A DNA stretch of 43,853 bases from Kribbella catacumbae DSM 19601 (GCF_000372465.1 NZ_AQUZ01000068.1:1-43853); one strand, 5' to 3'. Positions 23,201 to 32,189 are shown, counted from the first letter of the stretch. Notes: generated from the letters alone by a model not told the origin. Numbers and translations are program-made.

Positions 23201-24550
23201 GTGAGGCTCATGATGATTCTGATCGGTCGGAGCGGCTGGGTGCCACCCCGGCAATGGAAGCTCTGGTCGTTGCCAGGCCCCGCGCTGGGATATGTGATTG
23301 CGGTTGATTTGATTGCGGTCACGATTACCACACTGGCCGTGAGCTCGACACTGTCCGGGCCGAACGCTGGAATCAGCTCCTCGGAGTGGGCCGCGTTCGC
23401 GGTCCTGGCGGTCGCCTCGACCCTGCACCTGGAGTCAGCGCGTGGGATCGAGCGGCGCCGGGAGATGGCCGCCAACACCTCGCCACACACGAACCTGAAG
23501 TGCCTGTGGGTCTTCGCCAGCCTGCTGTTGCTGCCGCTGTCGCTGGTAATCCCGCTGATCGCACTCTCGTACCTGTACTCGTGGTTCCGCGTGTACGGCC
23601 GGACGGTGGCACACCGCAAGATCTTCTCCACGTCCACCTACATCCTGGCCAGCGCTGCCGCTGCCGCCGTGCTGCGGGGCGGCGACCTGATCGTCACGCC
23701 CCGGGTCCCGACCGGGTTCTGGTCCTTGCTCGTCGTGATCGCCGCCGCGGCGACCTGGTGGCTGGTCAACTACGCCCTGGTGATCGGCGCGATCCTGCTG
23801 GCCTCCCCGGAGGCGACCGCCCGCGAAGCGCTGGGCGAGCTGTCCGACCAACTGGTGGTCTGCGCCGGGCTGGGCCTGGGCGTGGCGATCGCGGCGATGC
23901 AGACGTCATACCCATGGGTCGTCCCCGTGCTGATGGTGACTGTGCTCGCACTGCACCGTGACCTGCTGCTCCCGCAGTACCAGCGGGCCGCCGCGACGGA
24001 CGTGAAGACAGGACTCGCCACTTCGTCGTACTGGGCCAGTGCGGTGCCGGCGGAGCTCGCCCGCGCCGAGACGCTGCGCAGTACGGTCGGGCTGCTGATG
24101 CTCGACCTGGACAGGTTCAAGGAGATCAACGACACCTATGGCCACCCAGCGGGCGACCAGGCGCTGAAGGCGGTTGGTGAGAGCGTCCGTGCCGAGGTCC
24201 GCCAGGGCGACCTGGTGGCGCGCGTCGGTGGAGATGAGCTGGCCGTACTGCTGCCCGGTGCCTCGGAGACCGAGGTGCTGGAGATCGCGGAGCGGATCAG
24301 GGATCGGCTGACCACGCTGACGGTCGCAGTCAGCACGACGGGAACGTCGAAGACGGTCATCACCGGCGTACCAGCGTCGTTCGGCGCGGCGGTCTACCCC
24401 GAGGTGGCTGCGACGATGGACCAGCTGGTCCTGGCCGCTGACAACGCGCTGCTCACCGCTAAGCGGGCCGGCCGGAACACGATCGTTTCCGCGCGGCCAC
24501 AGCCACCGACAGTCGGTGAGTTCTCCGACCAGCCGATCAGCGAAATCTGA
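23201..24550 (+). CDS. Membrane-bound diguanylate cyclase (GGDEF domain)
   Basis: Makes cyclic di-GMP from two GTP. The N-terminal 270 residues hold about six to seven membrane segments (GYVIAVDLIAVTITTLAV, LWVFASLLLLPLSLVIPLIA, WSLLVVIAAAATWWLV and others), likely a sensor. The GGDEF domain follows, from about residue 275: DVKTGLATSSYW (the D-x-L-T region), VGLLMLDLDRFKEINDTYGHPAGD, then the active-site motif GGDEL at 343-347. The signature is intact (GGDEL variant), so activity is plausible. An RxxD inhibitory site is not evident in the residues just before it. No EAL domain is attached. GTG 23201 is the start; ATG 23210 is also possible. Confidence 0.9.
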   Translation: MRLMMILIGRSGWVPPRQWKLWSLPGPALGYVIAVDLIAVTITTLAVSSTLSGPNAGISSSEWAAFAVLAVASTLHLESARGIERRREMAANTSPHTNLKCLWVFASLLLLPLSLVIPLIALSYLYSWFRVYGRTVAHRKIFSTSTYILASAAAAAVLRGGDLIVTPRVPTGFWSLLVVIAAAATWWLVNYALVIGAILLASPEATAREALGELSDQLVVCAGLGLGVAIAAMQTSYPWVVPVLMVTVLALHRDLLLPQYQRAAATDVKTGLATSSYWASAVPAELARAETLRSTVGLLMLDLDRFKEINDTYGHPAGDQALKAVGESVRAEVRQGDLVARVGGDELAVLLPGASETEVLEIAERIRDRLTTLTVAVSTTGTSKTVITGVPASFGAAVYPEVAATMDQLVLAADNALLTAKRAGRNTIVSARPQPPTVGEFSDQPISEI

Positions 24551-24555
24551 CCGTA

Positions 24556-24617
24556 GCGCCTCACTGCGAAACATGGGTCAGCCCTCCTCGAGGCGCTGGT
24601 TGCCATTAGTGCAACCA
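24556..24617. terminator. Two hairpins between convergent genes
   Basis: GCGCCTC (24556-24562) pairs with GAGGCGC (24590-24596), and TGGTTGC (24597-24603) pairs with GCAACCA (24611-24617) around a 7-base loop. They sit just after the diguanylate cyclase stop and before the end of the opposing oxidoreductase gene. Confidence 0.55.
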
Positions 24618-24648
24618 TGCCCCTTGGAGGGTTTTACCTAACCGGCGG

Positions 24649-25623
24649 TCATCGAATCCTAATCAAAGCCTTACCGAGCAGCGCCCGCGTTTCGATCGCG
24701 GTGTGTGCCTCGCCGAGCTGTTCCAGCGCGAAGGTCCGGTCGAGCACCGGGACGAGATCGCCTCGCAGCGCCCGCTCCAGGACGGCTTCGCCGGTGACCG
24801 GAAGCTTGTCGTTGTCCGCGCGGAGATCCATGATCCCCTTCACTGTGATCCCGCGGCGCTCGGCCTCGGCCGGGTCGTACGCCGCGAAGCCGCCGCTCGG
24901 CGCACCGTGTGCGGAGAACCAGCCGCCGTCCTTCACGGTGCTGAACGCCACCGCGCCGAGCTCGCCGCCGGCGCCTTCGAACCCGACGTCGACCCCTTCG
25001 TAATTGGTTGCCTCCAGCACTAATTTCTCCCAGCCCGGCACGGAGTAGTCGATCACCACGTCGGCGCCTTGGGCTTTGACCAGGTCGAGCTTCGCCTGGC
25101 CGCGCGCCGCGGCGATCACGTGCGCTCCGGCCTTGTGTGCCACCTGGACGAGCAGCACCCCCATGCCACCGGCAGCGGCGGTGATCAGGACCTCTTTTCC
25201 TTGCAGGCTTGGCGCGAGGCTTTCCAGCAGCAAGGTGGTGAAGCCGTCGCCGAACACCGCCACCGCGGTCTCGAGATTCAGCTCGCCCGGTACTTCGACG
25301 ATCGAGTCGACCGCGGCCAGCCCCACCTCGGCATGGGCGCCGAAGGCAACGGTCCGGCCGAGCACGGTGCGGCCGATCCACTGCTCGTCGACGTCCGGGC
25401 CGACCGAACGCACAGTGCCTCCGAACGCGTTGCCCGGTACGTAGGGCGGCGTCACGTCGAAGAATCCGCCGTGTTCGCCGTTCCGGATCGCTGTCTCGAC
25501 GAAGATGAGATCGGTGAGCTCGATGTCGACCAGCACCTGCCCCGGACCGGCCATCGGCTCCGGCCAGTCCTGCACCTCGATCACATCCGCGCCACCGAAC
25601 TTCGTCACTACTGCTGCCCGCAT
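24649..25623 (-). CDS. NADPH:quinone oxidoreductase-like MDR protein
   Basis: A 324-residue medium-chain dehydrogenase/reductase of the zinc-free quinone oxidoreductase group. It starts MRAAVVTKFGGADVIEVQDW. The nucleotide loop AAAGGMGVLLVQVA ('G-x-G-x-x-G' form) is near residues 148-161, and the protein lacks the cysteine-rich zinc lobe of alcohol dehydrogenases. The region GNAFGGTVRSVGPDVDEQWIG replaces the usual 'G.E..G.V..VG'. It probably reduces quinones or reactive enones with NADPH. A SoxR/MerR-like palindrome lies in the promoter 48 bp upstream, suggesting induction by redox-active compounds. Confidence 0.9.
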   Translation of the reverse strand: MRAAVVTKFGGADVIEVQDWPEPMAGPGQVLVDIELTDLIFVETAIRNGEHGGFFDVTPPYVPGNAFGGTVRSVGPDVDEQWIGRTVLGRTVAFGAHAEVGLAAVDSIVEVPGELNLETAVAVFGDGFTTLLLESLAPSLQGKEVLITAAAGGMGVLLVQVAHKAGAHVIAAARGQAKLDLVKAQGADVVIDYSVPGWEKLVLEATNYEGVDVGFEGAGGELGAVAFSTVKDGGWFSAHGAPSGGFAAYDPAEAERRGITVKGIMDLRADNDKLPVTGEAVLERALRGDLVPVLDRTFALEQLGEAHTAIETRALLGKALIRIR

Positions 25624-25670
25624 CTGCCTGGCTCCGTTCCGTTCTCGTCGGTTGTCGGGCTCAGACTGCT

Positions 25671-25690
25671 ACCTCAACTTATGTTTAGGT
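25671..25690 (-). promoter_or_regulatory. SoxR/MerR-family-type operator
   Basis: ACCTCAACTTATGTTTAGGT is an imperfect palindrome of the form ACCT-N-AAC-N-TA-N-GTT-N-AGGT. Fourteen of the inner 18 bases match the enterobacterial SoxR box CCTCAAGTTAACTTGAGG as I recall it. On the minus strand TTGACC (25693-25688) is a -35, and CAGTCT follows after a 19-bp spacer, the long spacer typical of MerR-family promoters. Confidence 0.6.
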
Positions 25691-25740
25691 CAAGCTCGGC
25701 GCCTGTGGATGACCGGACGCGGGATGTCGGCGGCTGTCGG

Positions 25741-25746
25741 TAGGGT
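25741..25746 (+). promoter_or_regulatory. -10 element for a leaderless SNF2 transcript
   Basis: TAGGGT followed by exactly seven bases and then GTG 25754. No ribosome binding site can be placed. This pattern decides the start chosen for the SNF2 gene. Confidence 0.55.
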
Positions 25747-25753
25747 TCGTGGC

Positions 25754-28615
25754 GTGCTGGAGGTCGTGTTCAACCCTGCTGACCCGCCGCGAGCGGGCCG
25801 GTTGGTGCTGTACGGGGACCTCAGCGCGGCAGGTCTGGTCGCGCAAGAGAAGGTCGAGTTGGTACTACCCCGCGGAGATCAGGTACGCCGAGTCCAGGTG
25901 CCCGCACTCGCCCTCGGGGTGGAGGACGCACTCGCCTTTCTGCTGCGGTCGGGCCACGCAGACCAAAGGCCAGAGGGCGGCATGGACTCCGGCGGCGAGT
26001 CACTCAGTCGCCAGGCCTGGGCTGCGGCAGCCTTGGCCGGGATCGGGCTGATCGGGCGTGGGCGGTTGGTGCCGGACCAGAGCCCGGAAGGGTCCGGCGC
26101 CTGGCGGGTGGCGCCGCTTGATCCCGCGGACCACGGCTGGTTAAGGAATCTGGCGGCTGCGATGCCGGCGTACGGGCACGCGCTGGCGATCGAGGGATCC
26201 CGGCCACTCCGGCTCGTCGACCCCGAGCAACTCGTCCGCGCCTTCTGGGATGCGCTCGCCGACACGTTCGTGCGGACGCCCGCCGCTGGCGTCGCAGTAC
26301 GGGGTGGTGCGGCGGCCTTTGCCGAGGTTGAGCCGATCGAGTTGACCGGCTCGACGGCTTGGCTCGAGGAGACCGCGCGGAGCGAGGAGGCCGGCGCACG
26401 ACTGGTACTGCGAATCGAGCCGCCTGAGGACGACTCCGAGTTCAGGGCCGTGCTGCAACTGCGTAGCGGCGTGGATCCGAGTCTGCTCGTGGATGTGGCA
26501 GACGTGTGGAACGCGCCGCCCGCAGTACTGGCTGCTCTCGGAGAGCGCGCCGAGACGGATCTCTTGCTGGCATTGCGTCGCGGCGCACGGGTTTGGCCGC
26601 CACTCGGCGCCGCGCTGCGGGATGCGGCTCCGGCCGAGGTCGCGGTTGGAGATGAGGCGCTCGACGAGCTGGCGGGTGACAGCGATGCACTCGACGGCGC
26701 GGGGATCGAGGTGTTGTGGCCGGCCGAGTTGTTCGCGGGCGAGCTGGCGCTGCGGGGTGCGGCGACGCCTTCGCCGGGCGCGGTGACTGGGCCTGACTTC
26801 AGCCTGACGGAGCTGCTGGCGTTTCGCTGGCGGCCGACGCTGGATGGGCAGGAGCTGACCGAGGCGGAGGTCTCCGCACTGGCCGAGGCGAAGCGACCGA
26901 TGATCCGGATGCGCGGGCGGTGGGTGCGGATCGATCAGGAGCTGGTGAGCAAACTGCGTCGCGATGGATCGCGGAAGCTCAGCGGCGCCGAGGCTTTGGG
27001 GGCGGCCTTGACGGGCTCGCTGGAAATCGACGGGGAGCTGGTCGCCTTCGATGCGGACGGTTCGCTGCAGACGATGGTCGAGCGGTTGCGGGTCGCCGAG
27101 CAGCCGGAGCCGCTGGCCGAGCCGGTGGGGTTGCGGGCGACGTTGCGCGACTATCAGCGGCGAGGGGTCGCGTGGATGGCGCAGCTGGCCGAGCTCGGGT
27201 TCTGCGGGTGCTTGGCGGACGATATGGGGTTGGGCAAGACGATCCAGGTGATCGCCCTGCATCTGCAGCTGTCTCAGCGCGGTCGTGGGCCGACGCTGGT
27301 CGTGTGCCCGTCGACTCTGCTCGGGACGTGGGAGCGGGAGCTGATGAAGTTCGCCCCCGACGTTCCGGTACGCCGGTATCACGGGGCTGGGCGTTCCTTG
27401 TCCGATCTGGCTCCGGACGAGGTGGTGCTGACGACGTACGGGGTGGTGCGTCAGGATCACCGGGTGCTGGGTGAGATCTTCTGGGGGCTGGCGGTCGCGG
27501 ATGAGGCGCAGCATGCGAAGAATCCCTTGTCCCGTACGGCTCGTGCGTTGAGGACGTTGCCTGCAGCAACCAGATTGGCGTTGACCGGGACGCCGGTGGA
27601 GAACCGGTTGTCGGAGCTGTGGTCGATTCTGGATTGGGCGGCACCGGGGTTGCTCGGGACGCTGGATCGTTTTCGGCACGACGTCGCAGTACCGGTCGAG
27701 CGGTATCACGACGAGGAGGCGACGGCGCGGCTGGCGCGGGTGACCCGGCCGTTCCTGTTGCGGCGGCGGAAGAGTGATCCCGGGATCGCGCCGGAGTTGC
27801 CACAGAAGACCGAGCACGACGTCGTCGTACCGCTGACTACGGAGCAGGCGACGCTCTATCAGGCTGTTGCGAAGGAGACGCTGGCCAAGATCGAGGACGC
27901 CGAAGGGATGGCGCGGCGTGGGTTGGTGCTGAGTCTGCTCACGCAGTTGAAGCAGGTGTGCAACCATCCGGCGCAGTTCCTGCATGAGCCGGGTCCGCTC
28001 CCCCGGCGGTCGGGGAAGCTGGCAGCGTTGGATGAGTTGCTCGATGTGATTTTGGCTGAGGGCGAGTCGGTGCTGATCTTCAGCCAGTACGTCGAGATGT
28101 GCCGGCTGATCGAGGCTCACTTGGCGGCTCGGCAGGTTCGTTCGCTGTTCCTGCACGGTGGGATCGGGGTGCGGAAGCGGGAGCAGCTGGTTGAGCAGTT
28201 CCAGGCGGGTGAGGCACAGGTTTTCCTGCTGTCGTTGAAGGCTGGCGGCGTCGGGCTGACGCTGACCAAAGCGACCCATGTCGTGCATTACGACCGGTGG
28301 TGGAACCCGGCGGTCGAGGATCAGGCGACCGACCGCGCGTACCGGATCGGGCAGGACCGGCCGGTGCAGGTGCATCGCCTCGTCACCGAGAACACGCTGG
28401 AGGACCGGATCTCCACTGTGCTTGCGGCGAAGCGCGAGCTGGCGGATGCGGTGGTCGGCTCGGGCGAGGCGTGGCTGAGCGAGCTGTCGGATACGGAGCT
28501 CAGCGAACTGGTGGAGCTGTCGACGACTCCGGCTAGGTCGGGCGCGGCGAGTGCATACAACCCCTCAGCGGTGGGCCGCGCGTCGTCTGCGGTGGGGGTG
28601 GTGGGCGGTGAATGA
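25754..28615 (+). CDS. SNF2-family DEAD/H-type ATPase (HepA-like) with bacterial SNF2-associated N-terminus
   Basis: A 953-residue DNA-dependent ATPase/translocase. The N-terminal 400 residues match the extension typical of bacterial SNF2 proteins (segments LTELLAFRWRPTLDGQELTE and RWVRIDQELVSKLR). The helicase core starts at about residue 455: RDYQRRGVAWMAQLAELGFCG, Walker A ADDMGLGKT (488-496), Walker B DEAQ (583-586), LTGTPVENRLSELWSILD, then the second RecA lobe with VLIFSQY, FLLSLKAGGVGLTLT, HYDRWWNPAVEDQATDRAYRIGQ. GTG 25754 is supported by the leaderless -10. It overlaps the downstream SWIM gene by eight bases. The partner pair is known from many bacteria (COG0553 with COG4715); its role in DNA repair or remodelling is not firmly defined. 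Confidence 0.93.
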   Translation: MLEVVFNPADPPRAGRLVLYGDLSAAGLVAQEKVELVLPRGDQVRRVQVPALALGVEDALAFLLRSGHADQRPEGGMDSGGESLSRQAWAAAALAGIGLIGRGRLVPDQSPEGSGAWRVAPLDPADHGWLRNLAAAMPAYGHALAIEGSRPLRLVDPEQLVRAFWDALADTFVRTPAAGVAVRGGAAAFAEVEPIELTGSTAWLEETARSEEAGARLVLRIEPPEDDSEFRAVLQLRSGVDPSLLVDVADVWNAPPAVLAALGERAETDLLLALRRGARVWPPLGAALRDAAPAEVAVGDEALDELAGDSDALDGAGIEVLWPAELFAGELALRGAATPSPGAVTGPDFSLTELLAFRWRPTLDGQELTEAEVSALAEAKRPMIRMRGRWVRIDQELVSKLRRDGSRKLSGAEALGAALTGSLEIDGELVAFDADGSLQTMVERLRVAEQPEPLAEPVGLRATLRDYQRRGVAWMAQLAELGFCGCLADDMGLGKTIQVIALHLQLSQRGRGPTLVVCPSTLLGTWERELMKFAPDVPVRRYHGAGRSLSDLAPDEVVLTTYGVVRQDHRVLGEIFWGLAVADEAQHAKNPLSRTARALRTLPAATRLALTGTPVENRLSELWSILDWAAPGLLGTLDRFRHDVAVPVERYHDEEATARLARVTRPFLLRRRKSDPGIAPELPQKTEHDVVVPLTTEQATLYQAVAKETLAKIEDAEGMARRGLVLSLLTQLKQVCNHPAQFLHEPGPLPRRSGKLAALDELLDVILAEGESVLIFSQYVEMCRLIEAHLAARQVRSLFLHGGIGVRKREQLVEQFQAGEAQVFLLSLKAGGVGLTLTKATHVVHYDRWWNPAVEDQATDRAYRIGQDRPVQVHRLVTENTLEDRISTVLAAKRELADAVVGSGEAWLSELSDTELSELVELSTTPARSGAASAYNPSAVGRASSAVGVVGGE

Positions 28616-29831
28616 GCGGACGCCCTGGCAGGGGTGGCGTCGGGAGGGCGAAAACGCGGGGCTTCCGGCGGCGAAGGGAGCGGGAAGCCGGCGGCCGTTC
28701 GGGGCGACTTGGTGGGGTAAGGCCTGGCTGGAAGCGTTGGAGCATCGGGCCCGCCTTGACCCGAATCGGCTCGGACGCGGCCGGTCGTACGCGCGACGCG
28801 GGAGCGTCCTCGGGTTGGTGGTCGATCCGGGTGTGGTGCGCGCGTCCGTGCAGGGCAGCCGTGTTACGCCGTACGAGGTGACGGTGAAGATCCGCGCGTT
28901 CGATGACGCCGAATGGGATGCGGTGCTCGACGTGGTGTCGGCGCAGATCGGTCGCGTCGCCGCGCTGCTCGACGGGGAGTTGCCGCCGGAACTGGTGGAT
29001 GACGCTCAGGCTGCCGGCCTTGAGTTGCTGCCGGGAGCGGGTGAGGTGCGGACGGACTGCAACTGCCCGGATTTCGCCGTTCCCTGCAAGCATTCCGCGG
29101 CCGTTTGTTACCTGATCGCCGATGCGTTGGACGAGGCTCCGTTTGAGCTTCTGCTGCTGCGCGGTCGGCAGAAGGACGAGCTGCTGTCGGCGTTGCGAGC
29201 ACGAAGGTCGGCGGGTGGCGAGCCGCTGGCGCTGGCGCCTCAGCCCGTCGGCTTGGTGGCTAAGGCAGCTTTTGCTCGGGTGACCGGCCCGATCCCGGTG
29301 CCAGTGCGGCCGCTGAATCAGCCGGGCGCGCCTACCGCAGTACTGGTGCTGGAACCGCCGCGGCAATCGGGTGTCGACGGCAAGGATCTGGTCGCGCTGG
29401 CGACGGATGCGGCGCGGCGTGCGTGGGAGTTGGCTTCGGGCGATGGGGACGGCGGGCTCGGGCTGACGCGCGATCAGGATCTGGCGCGGCGGGCTGCTGG
29501 GCTGTTCGGTACGCCGGGATTGGCTGATCTCGCGCATCGAGCGGGCCTGACCGCTCGGCAGTTGACGAGTTGGGCGGTCGCGTGGCGAGAAGGTGGCGCG
29601 GGTGGTCTCGCGGCTGCTGTCGAGCCGGCTATTGACGTCGACCCTCAGGCCATGGCGGAAGGGCTGGACACGCTCGACGGAGTGGTCGAGGGGAATCGGA
29701 TCACCGCGGAGCGCGCTCAGCTGCGGCTCGCGTCGGACGGGCTCTGGTACTTGTTCACGAAGCAGTTCAACGACTGGATGCTGAGCGCACCACCATCGCC
29801 CGATCCAGCGGAGCTACTCGGCCGTCCTTGA
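28608..29831 (+). CDS. SWIM zinc-finger protein, partner of the SNF2 ATPase
   Basis: A 407-residue protein. The SWIM zinc motif is C151-x-C153-x6-C160-x-H162 (CNCPDFAVPCKH). Upstream is the common 'FGATWWGKAWLEALE' and 'GRSYARRGSVLGLVVDPGVV' region of this protein group. The remaining C-terminal half is alanine- and leucine-rich, without another recognised motif. GTG 28608 overlaps the SNF2 stop (28613-28615), so translation is coupled. The SWIM finger is thought to bind DNA or protein and to guide the SNF2 motor. The 3' end overlaps the convergent DUF1801 gene by 18 bp. Confidence 0.9.
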   Translation: MNERTPWQGWRREGENAGLPAAKGAGSRRPFGATWWGKAWLEALEHRARLDPNRLGRGRSYARRGSVLGLVVDPGVVRASVQGSRVTPYEVTVKIRAFDDAEWDAVLDVVSAQIGRVAALLDGELPPELVDDAQAAGLELLPGAGEVRTDCNCPDFAVPCKHSAAVCYLIADALDEAPFELLLLRGRQKDELLSALRARRSAGGEPLALAPQPVGLVAKAAFARVTGPIPVPVRPLNQPGAPTAVLVLEPPRQSGVDGKDLVALATDAARRAWELASGDGDGGLGLTRDQDLARRAAGLFGTPGLADLAHRAGLTARQLTSWAVAWREGGAGGLAAAVEPAIDVDPQAMAEGLDTLDGVVEGNRITAERAQLRLASDGLWYLFTKQFNDWMLSAPPSPDPAELLGRP

Positions 29832-30173
29832 GTCGACGAAGGCCTCGGTCAGGCGCGCGATCAGCTGGTACGGGATGGGCTGCGCGAGTGGGAACTTCAG
29901 GGTGCCTTGGCCGGATCGGTACTGCTCGATCTCCTGCGCCAACTGGTCGTCCACGGGTGGGATCGGGTAGACGGCGATGTGCTTCTTCCAGCCGCTGAAG
30001 TACATCAGCGCCTTGCCGTTCATCGTGATCGTCGGCAGTTGGTAGCTGATCTTCTCGCCGGCGTCCGGCACCCTGGCGCGGATCGTCTCGCGCACCTGCT
30101 GCAGGATCGCCTGGACGTCGGCGGGAAACGACGCGATGTACTCGTCGACACTCTTGAAGTCCGTGGTCGCCAT
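29814..30173 (-). CDS. DUF1801 family protein
   Basis: A 119-residue protein starting MATTDFKSVDEYIASFPADV. It shows the typical DUF1801/YdhG-like pattern: 'VQAILQQVRETIRARVPDAGEKISYQLPTI', the FSGWKKHIAVYP strand pair and 'GTLKFPLAQPIPYQLIARL'. The family has no settled biochemical role; some members are described as iron-chaperone- or frataxin-like, which I cannot judge here. ATG 30173 is preferred over 30251, since the longer form adds a non-conserved tail. It converges with, and overlaps, the SWIM gene. Confidence 0.85.
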   Translation of the reverse strand: MATTDFKSVDEYIASFPADVQAILQQVRETIRARVPDAGEKISYQLPTITMNGKALMYFSGWKKHIAVYPIPPVDDQLAQEIEQYRSGQGTLKFPLAQPIPYQLIARLTEAFVDSRTAE

Positions 30174-30287
30174 CGTTTCATCGTGACACCGGACGTCCAT
30201 CACATGCCAACCCGTCGGCGACCGGGTCGGCCACGCTCGGCAACCTAGCATTCAGGCCGCCGAGGCCGGGTTGGTGTGTGGTGGCGT

Positions 30288-30316
30288 TCCGGGGCCGCGG
30301 GTGATCGTGCCCCGGA
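30288..30316. terminator. Hairpin after the SGNH esterase gene
   Basis: TCCGGGGC (30288-30295) and GCCCCGGA (30309-30316) form an 8-bp perfect stem with a 13-base loop, 15 bp beyond the minus-strand esterase stop. Confidence 0.5.
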
Positions 30317-30330
30317 GCAGGCATGCTGAG

Positions 30331-31308
30331 TCAGCTGGGGAGATCCAGCTTCAGTTCTTCGGTTAGCCGGGTGGCGATCTTGGCGTGGCCGTCGACTGTG
30401 GGGTGTACGTCGTCGGTGCAGTCGTCCTTGGTGATCCAGCCGTCGGTGCCGACGTACCGGATGGCCGGATCGCCGGCCGCGTTCGCCACCTTGACCGCCG
30501 CCTCGATCTCGTCCGCGTGCTTCCCGCTGAACGGGCTCAAGGCAACGATCTTGGTCCCGGGATACTCCGCCCGCACCCGCATCAGGTACTCGCCGTACTG
30601 CGCCGCCGTGAGCGTCGCGTCGTTGACCCCGAGGTTGAGCACGACCACGTCCGGCTGCTCGACCCGCTCAGCCGGCGAACCGGCGAAGTTCCAGCCGAAC
30701 GACTCCGTCCCCGACGGCACCTCACCGTTCCCTGGCTTGATGATGCCCTGGCTGCCGAACCCGACCTGGTACGCCGATGCGCCGAGTGCTCGCGCTGTCA
30801 GATAGGCATACGACTTGCTCCCGTCGGCACCCTCCGACTCCGAGTGCGTGCTGAGCGCGCGGACGCCCTGCGTGATCGAGTCGCCGTAGAACTCCAGCCG
30901 CGGACCACCCGGGCGACCACTCAACCGCAGCCGCGTGCCCGCGTCGAGCACCAGTCCGGCGAACACCACCGCGCACCCGAACGGCGGATTCCACCGGTTC
31001 GCGTGCTCGTTGACGTCCTTGACCACGATCTCCACCTTGTGCACACCGGCCTCGGCGGTCAACTCGATCACCGGCTGCTCGACGACGTACAGCACAGGTT
31101 CGCCGTCGTCGACGGAGACCCACAGGTGCGGCGCTGTCACCAGCCCGGCGACATCGAACAGCACCTGCACACTCGTGCCGTTGAAGGTGAACGAGATCCG
31201 CGAACCGGAGTTCACCGTGATCGCGAGGCCCGGCTGATGCCCCCACTGCCCTTCCAGCACCACCCGAGGATCCCCCGGCGCCACCACTTCGCCCGCCACA
31301 AACCCCAC
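30331..31308 (-). CDS. SGNH/GDSL hydrolase, CE2-like carbohydrate esterase
   Basis: A 325-residue two-domain protein. The N-terminal 130 residues form a beta-rich jelly-roll-like domain (SRISFTFNGTSVQVLFDVAG, DDGEPVLYVV). The SGNH domain follows: GDSIT with nucleophile Ser144, Gly in FGSQG, Asn229 in LGVND, and the D-x-x-H pair Asp299/His302 near the end (DDVHPT). This two-domain order is that of CE2 acetyl-xylan esterases, so removal of acetyl groups from plant polysaccharide is likely. No signal peptide is visible, which is unusual for a polysaccharide esterase; it may act on imported acetylated oligosaccharides. Confidence 0.87.
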   Translation of the reverse strand: MGFVAGEVVAPGDPRVVLEGQWGHQPGLAITVNSGSRISFTFNGTSVQVLFDVAGLVTAPHLWVSVDDGEPVLYVVEQPVIELTAEAGVHKVEIVVKDVNEHANRWNPPFGCAVVFAGLVLDAGTRLRLSGRPGGPRLEFYGDSITQGVRALSTHSESEGADGSKSYAYLTARALGASAYQVGFGSQGIIKPGNGEVPSGTESFGWNFAGSPAERVEQPDVVVLNLGVNDATLTAAQYGEYLMRVRAEYPGTKIVALSPFSGKHADEIEAAVKVANAAGDPAIRYVGTDGWITKDDCTDDVHPTVDGHAKIATRLTEELKLDLPS

Positions 31309-31382
31309 AGCTCCACTCCCAACTCACGGCAACCTGGCCTATTCTCCCCACCTCCCCCCAAACCCACCCCTCCGCCCCGGCT

Positions 31383-32189
31383 TCACCAACCTTGTTTGCG
31401 GGCTCGGGCTTCGAACAGGAGGATGCCGGCCGACAGCGCGACATTGAGCGAATCCGCCCGGCCGAGCATCGGGATCGAGACAGCGCCGAACCCTTGCTCA
31501 TGCCACCGCCTGTCCAGCCCCTTCCCCTCCGAACCAACCACGAACGCCGTCGGCCCTCCCCTGTACTCCGGTACGCGGTAACTCCCGGTCGCTCCAGGAT
31601 CGGCCAGATGGACCTCGAAGTCGTGCCGCCGAAGCCACTCGGCCGCCGACGCGATGTCGTCGAACTCGAGGACCGGCGTACTCAGAACCATGCCGCGGCT
31701 CGCCGTGTAGACCGACGGGTGGGACAACTTCGCCCGGCGACTGGTCAGCACCAGGCAATCCGCACGGGCGGCGTCGACCGTACGGATCAGCGTGCCGAGG
31801 TTCCCGGCGTACTCGACCCCGTCCGCGACCAGAACCAAGGACGACTCGTCGAACTGGAACTTCTCGGGCTGCCAGACGGGCAGCCGGGCAATGGAGACGA
31901 GGCCGTCCGATCTGCTTCGCCGGGCGACCCGGGTGAGCAGCTTCGGCGAGATCCGGTAGACCTCACGGGCTCGGGCGGCGACGCGTTCCGCAGTACTGGT
32001 GTCTTCTGCTGCCTCAGGGCAGTAGTAGAGCGCGTCGATGGTCGTCGGGGTGGTGAGGAGCTGGCTGTGCTCCCAATTGCCCTCGACCAGGATCCGGCCG
32101 GGGACGGAATCCTTGCGAACGGCCAGCAGCTCGCGAACTCGCGGGTGCTGCGCGCCGATCGGCAAGGCATCGAGACGTGACGGTGCCAT
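31383..32189 (-). CDS. SpoU/TrmH family RNA 2'-O-methyltransferase
   Basis: A 268-residue SPOUT methyltransferase. The N-terminal part is a substrate-binding-like domain. The C-terminal knot domain has motif 1 'GNLGTLIRTVDAARADCLVL' (N-x-G...R), motif 2 'AFVVGSEGKGL' and motif 3 'VSIPMLGRADSLNVALSAGILLFEA'. S-adenosylmethionine is the methyl donor; the target is a ribose in tRNA or rRNA. Length and segment order also resemble the thiostrepton-resistance 23S rRNA methyltransferase (Tsr), which has an equivalent 'SIPM....SLNVS.S.GI' stretch. It is divergent from a DrrAB-type exporter operon. Confidence 0.88.
   Translation of the reverse strand: MAPSRLDALPIGAQHPRVRELLAVRKDSVPGRILVEGNWEHSQLLTTPTTIDALYYCPEAAEDTSTAERVAARAREVYRISPKLLTRVARRSRSDGLVSIARLPVWQPEKFQFDESSLVLVADGVEYAGNLGTLIRTVDAARADCLVLTSRRAKLSHPSVYTASRGMVLSTPVLEFDDIASAAEWLRRHDFEVHLADPGATGSYRVPEYRGGPTAFVVGSEGKGLDRRWHEQGFGAVSIPMLGRADSLNVALSAGILLFEARARKQGW

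Noticed and set aside
26141..28375. 744-residue open frame on the minus strand inside the SNF2 gene
   Set aside because: Its sequence is Arg/Pro/Gln-rich filler typical of antisense frames in high-GC genes, while the plus strand encodes all SNF2 motifs.
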